NCBI RefSeq assembly: GCF_039538365.1
Contig: NZ_BAABCA010000001.1
Coordinates: 310,001-374,000 of the forward strand
DNA from: Postechiella marina
GTDB taxonomy: Bacteria > Bacteroidota > Bacteroidia > Flavobacteriales > Flavobacteriaceae
DNA: 64,000 nucleotides
Reading direction: 5' to 3'
Part shown: positions 1 to 9,848 of the stretch, piece by piece
How the letters are laid out: the number at the start of each line of letters is the position of its first letter
Numbering within the stretch: the first letter of the stretch is position 1
Program-made: the position numbers and the translations under genes
Notes under the pieces: model-generated
The model's database searches: none
Told to the model about the DNA's origin: nothing
Seen by the model: the letters and a program-made list of their open reading frames with translations, nothing else

Positions 1-906
1 AGGGATGTATGTGGACCAACCAAACTTTTGCTCACCAAGTTTAAGGGCATTTCTTATACCCGAATTGGCCGATACGCCACCACCAATGGCAATATGTTTT
101 ATATTAGTTTGTTTACTAGCAACTTTTAGCTTGTCCATTAAAATACCAATTATGGTATATTGAATAGAGGCGCAAATATCATTTAAATGTTCTTCAATAA
201 AATTTGGATTCTTTTTTACTTCTTTCTGAATAAAATAAAGTATGGCTGTTTTTAAACCAGAAAAGCTAAAATTTAAACCATCAACTTTTGGCTTTGTAAA
301 TTGAAACGCTTTTGGGTTGCCAAGTTGCGCACGCTTGTCTATTTCTGGTCCTGCAGGATAGCCTAAGCCTAAAATTTTCCCGCTTTTATCATAAGCTTCT
401 CCAACTGCATCATCAATAGTTTCGCCTATTACGGTCATGTCAAAATAATTGTCTACTTGCACAATTTGCGTATGTCCGCCAGATATGGTCATGGCTAAAA
501 ACGGAAAAGGAGGCTTGTCAAAACCTTCTTCGTCTATAAAATGTGCTAAAATATGACCTTGCATATGGTTAACATCTATAAGTGGTATGTTTAACCCATA
601 GGCTAAAGATTTTGCAAAAGAGGTGCCAACAAGTAAAGAGCCCATTAAACCAGGGCCACGTGTAAAAGCAATAGCATTAAGTTGCGACTTGGTTATATTG
701 GCTTTTGCTAAAGCTTGATGTACTACTGGCACAATGTTTTGTTGGTGCGCTCTAGACGCTAATTCTGGCACAACACCGCCAAACTCTTCGTGTATTTTTT
801 GGCTAGCAATAACATTGCTTAAAATCTTACCATTATGTATAACAGAAGCAGCTGTATCGTCGCAGGAAGACTCAATTCCAAGGATGTAAATATTTTGTGA
901 AGACAT
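1..906 (-). CDS. tsaD: tRNA N6-adenosine threonylcarbamoyltransferase TsaD (3' end cut by window)
   Basis: TsaD transfers the threonylcarbamoyl group to adenosine 37 of ANN-decoding tRNAs, working in the cytoplasm with TsaB and TsaE. Translating the minus strand from the ATG at 906 gives 302 codons with no stop; the gene runs off the left edge, so about 35-40 C-terminal residues are missing. Family marks are the N-terminal GIESSCDDT, the metal-binding histidines in NHMQGH, the ISGGHT segment and the C-terminal AIGGGVSAN glycine-rich loop. It is divergent from tamB with a 190-base gap, an arrangement I recall as common in flavobacteria. It is an essential housekeeping enzyme and nothing in the sequence looks damaged. 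Confidence 0.97.
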   Translation of the reverse strand, partial: MSSQNIYILGIESSCDDTAASVIHNGKILSNVIASQKIHEEFGGVVPELASRAHQQNIVPVVHQALAKANITKSQLNAIAFTRGPGLMGSLLVGTSFAKSLAYGLNIPLIDVNHMQGHILAHFIDEEGFDKPPFPFLAMTISGGHTQIVQVDNYFDMTVIGETIDDAVGEAYDKSGKILGLGYPAGPEIDKRAQLGNPKAFQFTKPKVDGLNFSFSGLKTAILYFIQKEVKKNPNFIEEHLNDICASIQYTIIGILMDKLKVASKQTNIKHIAIGGGVSANSGIRNALKLGEQKFGWSTYIP

Positions 907-1098
907 TAATAAATATTAGGCACAATAATTGTTAATTTTGACAACAGATAAAAGTCTGTAGTTCTCATTTTATTCGTAAATACAAAGCTACTCATTTTTA
1001 TATAAAATTTGTAAAAATAGAGGGTATTACTTAATTATATTATAACTTTATCACGTATTAAAAAGATTCTTAAAATAGTATCGAAGTTAGCAGCCATT

Positions 1099-4000
1099 TT
1101 GCTGTTATTGTTCATCATATTGGTGTTGGTGCTTTCTATTCCTTTTATTCAAACAAGTCTGGGCAAATCTGCAACCAAAATGCTAAACGACGATTTTGGT
1201 ACAAACATAAATATAGAAAAGGTAGGTTTACAGTTTAATGGCGATGTAGAGTTAAAAAATATTTACATAGAAGACTATAAAAAAGATACCTTAATAAGTA
1301 TTGCAGAGTTAAATACATCCATTTTAAGTTTTGGAAATTTATCTAGAGGCAAACTTGTTTTTGGAGATATTAATATTACAGATTTAATATTTAATATTAA
1401 AACATATAAAGATACTACAGATACTAATTTAGATGTTTTTGTAGCTCGATTTGATAGCGACAACCCAAGAGAGGGGAAGAGTTCTTTTTTAATGTCGTCT
1501 AGTGATGTATCTATTTATAACGGAGTTTTTAATTTAATAGACGAGAATAAAGAAACGCCCAACATACTACATTTTAAAGACTTAAATATAAATGCTACCA
1601 ATTTTTTAATTAATGGTAGCGATGTAAGCATGCGTGTTAATACATTGAATTTGCTAGATCATAGAGGTTTAAGACTTAAAAATTTAATGACAAACTTCTC
1701 ATATACTTTAACAGATATGAAGTTTTCTGATTTAGAGATAAAAACAGAAAAATCACTTTTAAAAGGAGATTTATTTTTTTCCTATGATAGAAAAGATTTT
1801 GCCGAGTTTGAAAACAAAGTTAAAATAAATGCCAATTTTAAAGATTCAAGCTTACTTTTAGACGATTTAAATAGTTTTTATAACGAATTTGGAGCAAATC
1901 AATATGCTAAATTCGATACAGAATTAATGGGAACACTAAATAATTTGGCTGTATCTAATTTAAAATTAAACACTAGTAGAAATTCTAAAATATATGGCGA
2001 TTTTGTTTTTAAAAATCTCTTTAGTGCTGCAGCCAATACGTTTTCTATGGATGCTCGTTTTAGAAATTTAACATCTACATACAACGATTTAACAGCTTTA
2101 TTACCTAACGTTTTAGGCGCCTCAATACCATCTTCTTTTAATAGGTTGGGTGCGTTTGTAATTACAGGACAATCTCAAGTAACATCGCAAAAAGTAGTAG
2201 CAGATATAGAAATAAATACAGAATTAGGTTTTATAGATTCTAATTTAAATATTTCTAAAATAGACGATATTGATAATGCAAATTATACAGGTAATATTGT
2301 TCTTGAAGAATTTGATTTAGGTAGTTTTATAGACGATACTACTGTGGGGTTAACCTCTTTAAACCTAGATGTAAATGGTACAGGTTTTATTGCAGAAACC
2401 ATAAATACACAAGTTAAAGGAGATGTTTTTAATATAGTTTACAACAATTATAAATACGATAAAATTAAGGTTGCAGGTAATATTAGAAATAAAATATTTG
2501 ATGGCAATCTTATAGCAAACGATAAAAACCTAAAACTTAATTTTACCGGACTTGTAGATTACTCTGAAGCAGTAAAAAAATACGATTTTGAAGCTAAAAT
2601 AGATTATGCAAATCTTAATGTTTTAAACTTTGTAAAAAAGGATAGTATTTCTATTTTAAAAAGTGCTGTTAAAATGAACATGAATAGCAGTACATATGAT
2701 GATGCCTATGGTAAAATAGCTTTCAGAAATACATCTTATAAAAACCAAAACGATACTTATTATTTTGATGCCTTCGATGTATCTTCTAGATTTGATGGTA
2801 AAAAAAGATTTATAGATATTAACTCGCCAGATATTATAGAAGGAAGTTTAAATGGTCGCTTTGTATTTAAAGATTTAGTAAATCTTGTAGAAAATTCTTT
2901 AGGACATATTTATACCAATTATACACCGCACGAGGTAAAACAAGATCAGTACATAGATTTTAATTTCAAGATTTACAATAAAATTATAGAAGTGGTATAC
3001 CCAGAAATTAAACTAGGTAAAAATACTTTTATTCGAGGTCGTGTAGAAAGCGATCAAGAAAAATTTAGGCTAACCTTTAAATCGCCCGAAATTAAATATT
3101 TAAATAATTTTGCAAGTAATATAGAGTTACAAGTAGATAACGGTAACCCTTTGTTTAATACCTATTTAGAGGTCGATAGTTTAAATACTAAATTTTATAA
3201 TGTATCTAAGTTTAATTTAATTAATGTAACTGTTAACGATACATTGTTTATGCGTTCAGAGTTTAATGGAGGTAAGCGCAATAATGATAGTTATAATTTA
3301 AGCTTTTATCATACCATTAATCAAGAAAAAGAATCTGTTGTTGGGTTTAAAAAATCAGATGTTACTATAAAAGGTAATAAATGGTTAATAAATGAAAATC
3401 AAGATAAATTCAATAAATTTTCATTTAATAAAGATCTTTCAGTATTTAACATTAATAAGTTAAAGATTAATCATCTTGACGAAGAAATGATGCTTTCTGG
3501 ATTTATTAAAGATTCTACAGAAAAAGATTTAAAACTGAATTTTAAAAACGTAGATCTAGCAAAAATTACACCAAGTATAGATAGTTTATCGCTAGCAGGA
3601 AATGTAAATGGTAAACTAGATATTTTACAACAAAACGGAAGCTATTTACCAAACTCTACCGTTGTAATTGACGATTTTAAGGTTAATAACTTTCCTTTAG
3701 GTTCTTTTGATGCTACCATTTCGGGTAACGAAACCTTAACCAATTATAGCGTAAATGCCAGTATAAAAGATGATGTCTCTAAATCGTTTAGTGCCATTGG
3801 TAATATAAATGTGGTTGGTAAACAATCTAAAATAGACGTCGATTTAAAGTTTAAAGATTTTAATTTAAAACCATTAAATCCGCTTCTAGAAGATGTTTTA
3901 AATAAAATTAGAGGTGTAGTAACTGGTAATGCCAATATTAAAGGCGATTTAAAAAAACCAAAAATAAATGGAAACTTAATACTAAATAAATCTGGACTTG

Positions 4001-5505
4001 CTATACCGTACCTTAATGTAGATTATAGTTTTGCAGATAATGCATCGGTTACGTTAAAAGATCAAAGTTTTATATTTAATAAAATAAAGTTAACAGATGT
4101 AAAACATAATTCTAAAGGTGTTTTAGATGGAGAATTAAGTCATGTTAATTTTGGAAAATGGAGTTTAGATTTAAATTTAGAAACCCCAAGGCTATTAATT
4201 CTAGATACCAAGCAAACTGAAGAATCTGCATATTTTGGAACAGGATTTATTGGAGGCCGAGCTAATATTAGCGGACCAACAGAAGAGTTGCTTATAAGTG
4301 TTGTAGGCGAAACAAAACAAGGTACAGTATTTAAAATTCCAATTAGCGATACTGAGTCTTTTGGAGATAATACTTTTATTCATTTTATAACATCAGAGCA
4401 AAAAAGAGCAAAAGAACTAGGAGAAGAGTTTGTTGTAGAGCAAATAAAAGGTCTTGAATTATACTTTGATTTAGATGTTACCGAAGATGCCGAAGTAGAA
4501 ATTATTATAGACGGAAGCACTGGGCACTCCTTAAAAGGTAGAGGTAGCGGAGGTTTGTTGGTAGAAATAAATACCAATGGTAAGTTTAATATGTGGGGCG
4601 ATTTCTCTGTGTTCGAAGGAGTATATAATTTTGCCTACGGTGGTTTGGTACAAAAAGAATTTATTGTACAACCAGGAGGTACAGTAGCTTGGGATGGCGA
4701 ACCATTAAATGCAAGAATAGACATGCTCGCAGTTTATAAAACACAAGCAAACCCGTCTCCTTTACTAGATAACCCTATAAGTAGAAGTATTCCTGTCGAG
4801 TTAAACATAAATTTAAATGGTGGTTTAGAGCAGTTAAACCCTAATTTTAGCTTTGAGTTTCCAAATGTAAATTCTACAATAAAATCTGAGTTGCAATATA
4901 GGTTAGAGTCCGAAGACGATAAACAAAATCAAGCATTGTATTTACTTTCTACAGGTTCGTTTTCTAGAGGTTTAGACGATTTAAATTTCTCAGGAACAAT
5001 TGCCGAGCGTTTAAATGGTATTATTAATGGCATTTTTACAAACGAAGATGGTAAAGTAGATATTGGCTTAAATTACGAAGCAGGCGAGAATAGACCCGAT
5101 TACCAATCTAGCGATAGGTTTGGCGTTACCATTAAAACTCAAATTAGCGATCGTGTGCTTATAAATGGTAAAGTAGGTGTGCCAGTAGGTGGAGCAGGAG
5201 CAAACGAAACAGTAGTAGCTGGAGATGCAGAAATAAACTTTCTTTTAAACGAAGATGGTACATTAACAGCCAAAGTATTTAATCGCGAGAATAGTATAAG
5301 AAACTTTGGAGAAGATATAGGTTATACCCAAGGAGCTGGATTGTCTTATAATGTAGATTTTGATACGTTTAAAGAATTAATTCGTATCATATTTAAAAAG
5401 AAAGAGCCTAACAAAGAAGCTTTGCAAACAGAAAAAAAATCTACTCCCGAAAGCGCTTTACCTAGTTTTATTACTCACAAATCGTCTCAAAAGGACAAAA
5501 AATAA
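1099..5505 (+). CDS. tamB: TamB/DUF490 translocation and assembly module protein
   Basis: A very large protein (at least 1468 residues) of the TamB/AsmA-like class, which bridges inner and outer membranes and is thought to move phospholipid or help outer-membrane protein assembly. It has one N-terminal membrane helix, then a long run of beta-rich segments, and a C-terminal DUF490 domain (about residues 1000-1430, including the GRGSGGLL and MWGDFSVFEGVYNF segments). The first canonical start is the TTG at 1099, but that would begin inside the hydrophobic helix. The frame stays open back to the TAG at 1018 and adds a lysine/arginine-rich stretch (SRIKKILKIVSKLAA) that would be the normal cytoplasmic anchor. 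Translation therefore probably begins upstream, perhaps at an ATT (1039, 1057 or 1066), as no ATG, GTG or TTG is available. Confidence 0.93.
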   Translation: MLLLFIILVLVLSIPFIQTSLGKSATKMLNDDFGTNINIEKVGLQFNGDVELKNIYIEDYKKDTLISIAELNTSILSFGNLSRGKLVFGDINITDLIFNIKTYKDTTDTNLDVFVARFDSDNPREGKSSFLMSSSDVSIYNGVFNLIDENKETPNILHFKDLNINATNFLINGSDVSMRVNTLNLLDHRGLRLKNLMTNFSYTLTDMKFSDLEIKTEKSLLKGDLFFSYDRKDFAEFENKVKINANFKDSSLLLDDLNSFYNEFGANQYAKFDTELMGTLNNLAVSNLKLNTSRNSKIYGDFVFKNLFSAAANTFSMDARFRNLTSTYNDLTALLPNVLGASIPSSFNRLGAFVITGQSQVTSQKVVADIEINTELGFIDSNLNISKIDDIDNANYTGNIVLEEFDLGSFIDDTTVGLTSLNLDVNGTGFIAETINTQVKGDVFNIVYNNYKYDKIKVAGNIRNKIFDGNLIANDKNLKLNFTGLVDYSEAVKKYDFEAKIDYANLNVLNFVKKDSISILKSAVKMNMNSSTYDDAYGKIAFRNTSYKNQNDTYYFDAFDVSSRFDGKKRFIDINSPDIIEGSLNGRFVFKDLVNLVENSLGHIYTNYTPHEVKQDQYIDFNFKIYNKIIEVVYPEIKLGKNTFIRGRVESDQEKFRLTFKSPEIKYLNNFASNIELQVDNGNPLFNTYLEVDSLNTKFYNVSKFNLINVTVNDTLFMRSEFNGGKRNNDSYNLSFYHTINQEKESVVGFKKSDVTIKGNKWLINENQDKFNKFSFNKDLSVFNINKLKINHLDEEMMLSGFIKDSTEKDLKLNFKNVDLAKITPSIDSLSLAGNVNGKLDILQQNGSYLPNSTVVIDDFKVNNFPLGSFDATISGNETLTNYSVNASIKDDVSKSFSAIGNINVVGKQSKIDVDLKFKDFNLKPLNPLLEDVLNKIRGVVTGNANIKGDLKKPKINGNLILNKSGLAIPYLNVDYSFADNASVTLKDQSFIFNKIKLTDVKHNSKGVLDGELSHVNFGKWSLDLNLETPRLLILDTKQTEESAYFGTGFIGGRANISGPTEELLISVVGETKQGTVFKIPISDTESFGDNTFIHFITSEQKRAKELGEEFVVEQIKGLELYFDLDVTEDAEVEIIIDGSTGHSLKGRGSGGLLVEINTNGKFNMWGDFSVFEGVYNFAYGGLVQKEFIVQPGGTVAWDGEPLNARIDMLAVYKTQANPSPLLDNPISRSIPVELNINLNGGLEQLNPNFSFEFPNVNSTIKSELQYRLESEDDKQNQALYLLSTGSFSRGLDDLNFSGTIAERLNGIINGIFTNEDGKVDIGLNYEAGENRPDYQSSDRFGVTIKTQISDRVLINGKVGVPVGGAGANETVVAGDAEINFLLNEDGTLTAKVFNRENSIRNFGEDIGYTQGAGLSYNVDFDTFKELIRIIFKKKEPNKEALQTEKKSTPESALPSFITHKSSQKDKK

Positions 5506-5659
5506 TAAAAAATCTCTTTTTTAGATTGTAAATTTATTTGATAAACATGTTTTTTATTAACTAAAACGTTATAGTTTTAAATGTATTATTAAAATAAAGT
5601 AAATCATAATGTTAAATCCTTTTTGTTTATTAATTTTACTATCTTAATACAAGGAATTA

Positions 5660-6646
5660 ATGCCAAGACAAATAAAAAAAATAGGTGTATTTACATCTGG
5701 AGGCGATGCCCCAGGTATGAATGCTGCCATTCGTTCTGTTGTAAGAACGTGTGCATATCATAATATAGAGTGTGTCGGTATTTATCGTGGTTACGAAGGA
5801 CTAATGGAAGGTGATTTCGAACCAATGAATGCTCGAAGTGTAAAAGGTATCATTAACAAAGGTGGTACTATATTAAAATCTGCTCGTTCTCAAGAGTTTA
5901 GAACTAAAGAAGGGAGAGAAAAAGCACACCAGCAATTAATTAAAGCAGAAATAGATGCTTTAGTTGCTGTTGGAGGAGACGGTACCTTTACTGGTGCTTT
6001 AATATTTAACGAAGAATTTGATTTTCCTGTAATGGGAATACCAGGAACAATTGATAACGATATTTTTGGAACAACACATACCTTAGGGTTTGATACTGCA
6101 CAAAATACAGTAGTTGATGCCATAGATAAAATACGAGATACAGCAAGTTCGCATAACAGATTATTTTTTATAGAGGTTATGGGGCGCGATGTAGGGCATA
6201 TTGCATTAAACGTTGGTATAGCAGGAGGAGCAGAAGAAATATTAATACCAGAAGAAGATTTAGGTCTAGATAGATTGGTAGAATCTTTAAAACGAAGTCG
6301 TAAATCTGGAAAAACATCTAGTATTGTAGTTGTTGCTGAAGGTGATAAAATAGGTAAAAATATTTTTGAACTTAAAGACTACGTAGACGAGAATATGGAA
6401 GGGTACGATGTAAGAGTATCTGTTCTAGGGCATATGCAGCGTGGTGGCTCTCCATCATGTTTCGATCGTGTTTTAGCAAGTAGAATGGGAGTAAAAGCAG
6501 TCGAATCTTTATTAGAAGGAAAATCTAATTACATGGTAGGCTTGCTTAAAAATAAAATGGAGTTGACGCCATTAGATAATGCCATAAAAGGAAAGTCAAA
6601 AATAAATTTAGAATTATTGCGTGTTTCAGATATAATGAGCACTTAA
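5660..6646 (+). CDS. pfkA: 6-phosphofructokinase (ATP-dependent type)
   Basis: Phosphorylates fructose 6-phosphate to fructose 1,6-bisphosphate, the committed step of glycolysis, in the cytosol. The 328-residue length is typical of bacterial PfkA. Visible marks are the nucleotide loop GGDAPGMNAAIR near the N-terminus, GGDGTFTGA (glycine after GGD, the ATP-type rather than pyrophosphate-type residue), the catalytic PGTIDND and the substrate-binding MGRDVGH and HMQRGG segments. The ATG at 5660 is preceded by an A-rich leader and no Shine-Dalgarno site. It lies 17 bases ahead of gap, so the two glycolytic genes are almost surely co-transcribed, ending at the hairpin after gap. Confidence 0.98.
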   Translation: MPRQIKKIGVFTSGGDAPGMNAAIRSVVRTCAYHNIECVGIYRGYEGLMEGDFEPMNARSVKGIINKGGTILKSARSQEFRTKEGREKAHQQLIKAEIDALVAVGGDGTFTGALIFNEEFDFPVMGIPGTIDNDIFGTTHTLGFDTAQNTVVDAIDKIRDTASSHNRLFFIEVMGRDVGHIALNVGIAGGAEEILIPEEDLGLDRLVESLKRSRKSGKTSSIVVVAEGDKIGKNIFELKDYVDENMEGYDVRVSVLGHMQRGGSPSCFDRVLASRMGVKAVESLLEGKSNYMVGLLKNKMELTPLDNAIKGKSKINLELLRVSDIMST

Positions 6647-6663
6647 CATTAATACATATTAAA

Positions 6664-7668
6664 ATGTCAAAATTAAAAATTGGAATTAACGGATTTGGTA
6701 GAATAGGTAGAATCGCTTTTAGAGTAGCAGCTTCTAGATCTAACGATATTGAAGTAGTAGGGATTAATGATTTACTAGACGTAGACCACTTAGCTTACTT
6801 ATTAAAATTTGATTCTGTTCACGGACAGTTCGATGGTACTATTGAAACTAAAGATGGAAATTTAATAGTAAACGGAAACACTATTAGAGTAACTGCTGAG
6901 CGTAATCCAGAAGATTTAAAATGGGATGCTGTTGGAGCAGACGTAGTTTTAGATTGTACAGGTATCTTCACTACTTTAGATAAAGCTGAAGCTCACCTTA
7001 AAGCTGGAGCTAAGAAAGTTGCAATTTCTGCACCTTCTGCTGATGCTCCAATGTTTGTAATGGGAGTTAACCACAAAGAAATTACTGCAGATCACAAAAT
7101 CGTATCTAACGCTTCTTGTACTACTAACTGTTTAGCACCATTAGCAAAAGTAATTAACGATAAATTTGGTATTGCAGAAGGATTAATGACTACTGTGCAC
7201 GCTGCAACAGCAACACAATCTACTGTAGATGGTGTTTCTAGAAAAGATTACAGATTAGGTCGTGCTTCTTTAAACAACATTGTGCCAGCTTCTACAGGAG
7301 CAGCTAAAGCTGTTGGAAAAGTAATTCCAGAATTAAACGGAAAATTAACTGGTATGGCTTTTAGAATACCTACTGTTGATGTATCTGTTGTAGATTTAAC
7401 TTGTCGTTTAGAAAAGCCAGCATCTTGGGATGAAGTAAAACAAGCTTTAAAAGATGCTTCTGAAGGAGACTTAAACGGTGTTTTAGGTTACACTGAAGAA
7501 GGTGTTGTATCTCAAGATTTCGTGTCAGAACCAAAAACAAGTACTTTTGACGCTAACGCAAGTATGGCATTAAATGATGGTTTCATCAAATTAGTATCTT
7601 GGTATGATAATGAGTATGGTTACTCAACTAAATTAATTGATTTAGCACAACATATCGGTTCTTTATAA
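6664..7668 (+). CDS. gap: Type I glyceraldehyde-3-phosphate dehydrogenase
   Basis: Oxidises glyceraldehyde 3-phosphate to 1,3-bisphosphoglycerate with reduction of NAD+. The 334 residues hold the Rossmann motif INGFGRIGR (residues 8-16), an Asn-Asp pair after the second strand that favours NAD+ over NADP+, the catalytic Cys152 within SNASCTTNC, and the C-terminal SWYDNEYGYS. Base and codon use are smoother than in neighbours (many GCT, GAA and AAC codons), as expected of a highly expressed gene. It follows pfkA by 17 bases and is closed by a strong intrinsic terminator at 7687-7728. Confidence 0.98.
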   Translation: MSKLKIGINGFGRIGRIAFRVAASRSNDIEVVGINDLLDVDHLAYLLKFDSVHGQFDGTIETKDGNLIVNGNTIRVTAERNPEDLKWDAVGADVVLDCTGIFTTLDKAEAHLKAGAKKVAISAPSADAPMFVMGVNHKEITADHKIVSNASCTTNCLAPLAKVINDKFGIAEGLMTTVHAATATQSTVDGVSRKDYRLGRASLNNIVPASTGAAKAVGKVIPELNGKLTGMAFRIPTVDVSVVDLTCRLEKPASWDEVKQALKDASEGDLNGVLGYTEEGVVSQDFVSEPKTSTFDANASMALNDGFIKLVSWYDNEYGYSTKLIDLAQHIGSL

Positions 7669-7686
7669 TATTTTATTTTATATATT

Positions 7687-7728
7687 TCCACAGCATTATT
7701 AAGAATAATAATGCTGTGGATTTTTTTT
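7687..7728 (+). terminator. Rho-independent terminator of pfkA-gap
   Basis: Arms 7687-7701 and 7706-7720 pair over 15 bases around a four-base loop and are followed by eight T residues (7721-7728). This is the strongest hairpin-plus-T-run seen in the window. An ATG at 7711 lies inside the right arm and is in frame with the next gene, which misleads naive start calling there. Confidence 0.92.
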
Positions 7729-7740
7729 ACTCAAAAACTT

Positions 7741-8601
7741 ATGATTTTAATTGTTGATAGTGGTTCTACAAAAGCAGATTGGATTGCGGTAGATAATAAC
7801 GGAAACCAGTTACTAGAAAAAATACGAACTAAAGGATTAAACCCAGCTATTTTATCTGATAAAAAACTGGAAAAAGAAATTAAAAAAAGTAAAGAGTTAA
7901 AAAATAATAGCAACAGTGTAACTCATGTGTTTTTTTACGGTGCAGGTTGTGGTACAGAAAAACCTAAAGAGCTTTTAATAGATGTTTTAAAAGGCATTTT
8001 TCCTAATGCACATGTCGAAGTAAACGAAGATACCTTAGCTGCTGTATACTCTACAATAAATAGTGTAGACGAGGCTGCCATAGTTTGTATTATGGGTACA
8101 GGCTCTAACTGTAGTTATTACGATGGTAAAAAATTACACCAACGCGTAAACTCTTTGGGTTATACGCTTATGGATGATGCATCTGGTAATTACTACGGTA
8201 AACAATTAATTAGAGATTATTACTTTGGGCATATGCCAGAAGATGTAAAAATTGCATTTGGAAGTAAATTTAATATGGATTCTGATTATATAAAGTATAA
8301 TTTATACAAACAGCCAAACCCTAACGCATACTTGGCAAATTTTGCAGAATTTATGTTTCTTCATAAAGATTCAGAATATACAATAAACCTTATTAAAAAA
8401 GGTATTCGTGAATTTGCTAGAAATATGATTTTTCAATTTAAAGAAGAATTAAAAACAGCACCGGTTCATTTTGCAGGCTCTATTGCTTATTTTTCTCAAA
8501 ACGAAATAAAAGCAGTAGCAGAAGAAATGGGCTTTAAAGTTGGTAATTTTGAGCGCAGACCTATTGAAGGTTTAGTGTCTTTTCATACTAAAGATTTATA
8601 A
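7741..8601 (+). CDS. BadF/BadG-type N-acetylglucosamine kinase-like protein
   Basis: An ASKHA-fold sugar kinase of the BadF/BadG/BcrA/BcrD group, annotated in relatives as N-acetylglucosamine or glucosamine kinase; it would phosphorylate the amino sugar released by cell-wall recycling or chitin use. The N-terminal phosphate-1 loop VDSGSTKADWI and the central MGTGSNCSY (phosphate-2) are clear, as is a late FAGSIAYF adenosine-loop-like segment. I place the start at the ATG at 7741 (MILIVDSGSTKAD). The in-frame ATG at 7711 lies in the gap terminator and would add a spurious MLWIFFTQKL. The exact substrate cannot be read from sequence. Confidence 0.88.
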   Translation: MILIVDSGSTKADWIAVDNNGNQLLEKIRTKGLNPAILSDKKLEKEIKKSKELKNNSNSVTHVFFYGAGCGTEKPKELLIDVLKGIFPNAHVEVNEDTLAAVYSTINSVDEAAIVCIMGTGSNCSYYDGKKLHQRVNSLGYTLMDDASGNYYGKQLIRDYYFGHMPEDVKIAFGSKFNMDSDYIKYNLYKQPNPNAYLANFAEFMFLHKDSEYTINLIKKGIREFARNMIFQFKEELKTAPVHFAGSIAYFSQNEIKAVAEEMGFKVGNFERRPIEGLVSFHTKDL

Positions 8602-8610
8602 TATTTTTTC

Positions 8611-9840
8611 TTGACAAAGCTTAAACACGTAGCAGTTTATATTAGCAATAAGCAAAATAAGAAAAGCCTTATTGAAGGTATTTTGTCTAATCAATTTTTT
8701 TCTGATTCTTTTGATAAAAATTATGCGCTTTTTTCAGATATAACTTTAAATAAGTTTATAGATGAAGAGAGAAGACATGGACAATTTGATGTAGAAACAA
8801 AAACAAAAAACAGCCTTAGAAACTCCTCTCAAGGCGAGCGTAGAAAGGCTCTTTTGCAGCACATTATATCTAAAAAACCTAAATGCATTATAGTAGATAA
8901 TGCTTTTGATAGCTTAGATGTACAAGCGCAAAGCGATATTAAAAAATCGTTAGAAGCACTTAGCGCAGAAACTATAATTATTCAAATTTCTAACAGAAAA
9001 CGAGATGTTTTATCGTTTATTGAAACTGTTTTTAAAATAGAAAATGGCACATTGGTTGTTATTAATAATTTGGAAACACCAAAAACATTTAAAAATTTCG
9101 TTCTAGATTTACCGCAAGATTACAAGCAATTAAAAAACAAGTTTTCAGTTTTAATACATTTAAGAGATGTTACTTTAAGTTATGGTAAACGCTGTATACT
9201 TAAACACATTAATTGGGAAATAAAGCCAGGTGAATTTTGGCAATTAATAGGGCCTAATGGCTCAGGCAAAAGCACCATTTTAAATTTAATATCTGGCGAT
9301 AATCCAAAAGGATTTATGCAAGATATGACGCTTTTTGATATGAAAAAGGGGAGTGGAGAAAGTGTTTGGGATATAAAAAAGCATATCGGTTTCTTTTCTT
9401 CAGATATGTTAATTGGCTTTAAAAGAAAAGACTCTATAGAAAACATGATTGTTTCAGGTTTTTTAGACTCTATAGGGCTTTATAAAATACCTAACGAAAG
9501 GCAAATACAAATTGCACACCAATGGTTACGATTATTAAACATGTTCGATATAAAGGATAAAAATTTTAACTTATTATCTGATGGGCATAAGCGGTTGGTA
9601 CTTATTGCAAGAGCAATGGTTAAACAACCGCCATTATTAATTCTTGACGAGCCTATAAATGGGCTTGATGATTTTGATGCCGAAATGTTTTCTGAATTAA
9701 TTAATAAAATAGCAAAAGAAAGCAATACGGCTATTCTTTATGTTTCTCACAGAGAAGAGAAAAATATTAAACCTCATTTTGTTTTTAAGCTAACTTCAAG
9801 TAAAGCAGGTTCTACAGGTAGTGTTATAGTAAAAAAGTAA
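8611..9840 (+). CDS. Tandem ABC ATPase, ModF/PhrA-like, with degenerate first half
   Basis: Two ABC nucleotide-binding halves in one 409-residue chain with no membrane domain, resembling E. coli ModF (PhrA), whose function is unsettled. The second half is complete: Walker A GPNGSGKST (about residue 214), signature LLSDGHKR (about 320) and Walker B LLILDEP (about 343). The first half keeps a signature-like SSQGERRK (about 73) and a Walker B-like CIIVDNAFDSLD (about 95) but has no Walker A; NKQNKKSL stands where GxxGxGKS should be, and the glutamate after Walker B is Asn. The start is a TTG nine bases after the kinase stop, so the two genes are probably co-transcribed. It ends eight bases from convergent kdgK. 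Confidence 0.85.
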   Translation: MTKLKHVAVYISNKQNKKSLIEGILSNQFFSDSFDKNYALFSDITLNKFIDEERRHGQFDVETKTKNSLRNSSQGERRKALLQHIISKKPKCIIVDNAFDSLDVQAQSDIKKSLEALSAETIIIQISNRKRDVLSFIETVFKIENGTLVVINNLETPKTFKNFVLDLPQDYKQLKNKFSVLIHLRDVTLSYGKRCILKHINWEIKPGEFWQLIGPNGSGKSTILNLISGDNPKGFMQDMTLFDMKKGSGESVWDIKKHIGFFSSDMLIGFKRKDSIENMIVSGFLDSIGLYKIPNERQIQIAHQWLRLLNMFDIKDKNFNLLSDGHKRLVLIARAMVKQPPLLILDEPINGLDDFDAEMFSELINKIAKESNTAILYVSHREEKNIKPHFVFKLTSSKAGSTGSVIVKK

Positions 9841-9848
9841 TTTTTCTT

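Noticed and set aside
944..959. Short ACAGA/TCTGT hairpin in the tsaD-tamB gap
   Set aside because: Five pairs with a six-base loop and no T-run; expected by chance in this composition.
7711..7740. Earlier ATG for the N-acetylglucosamine-kinase-like gene
   Set aside because: It lies in the stem of the gap terminator and would add a segment (MLWIFFTQKL) that does not belong to the fold; the ATG at 7741 starts the kinase motif properly.
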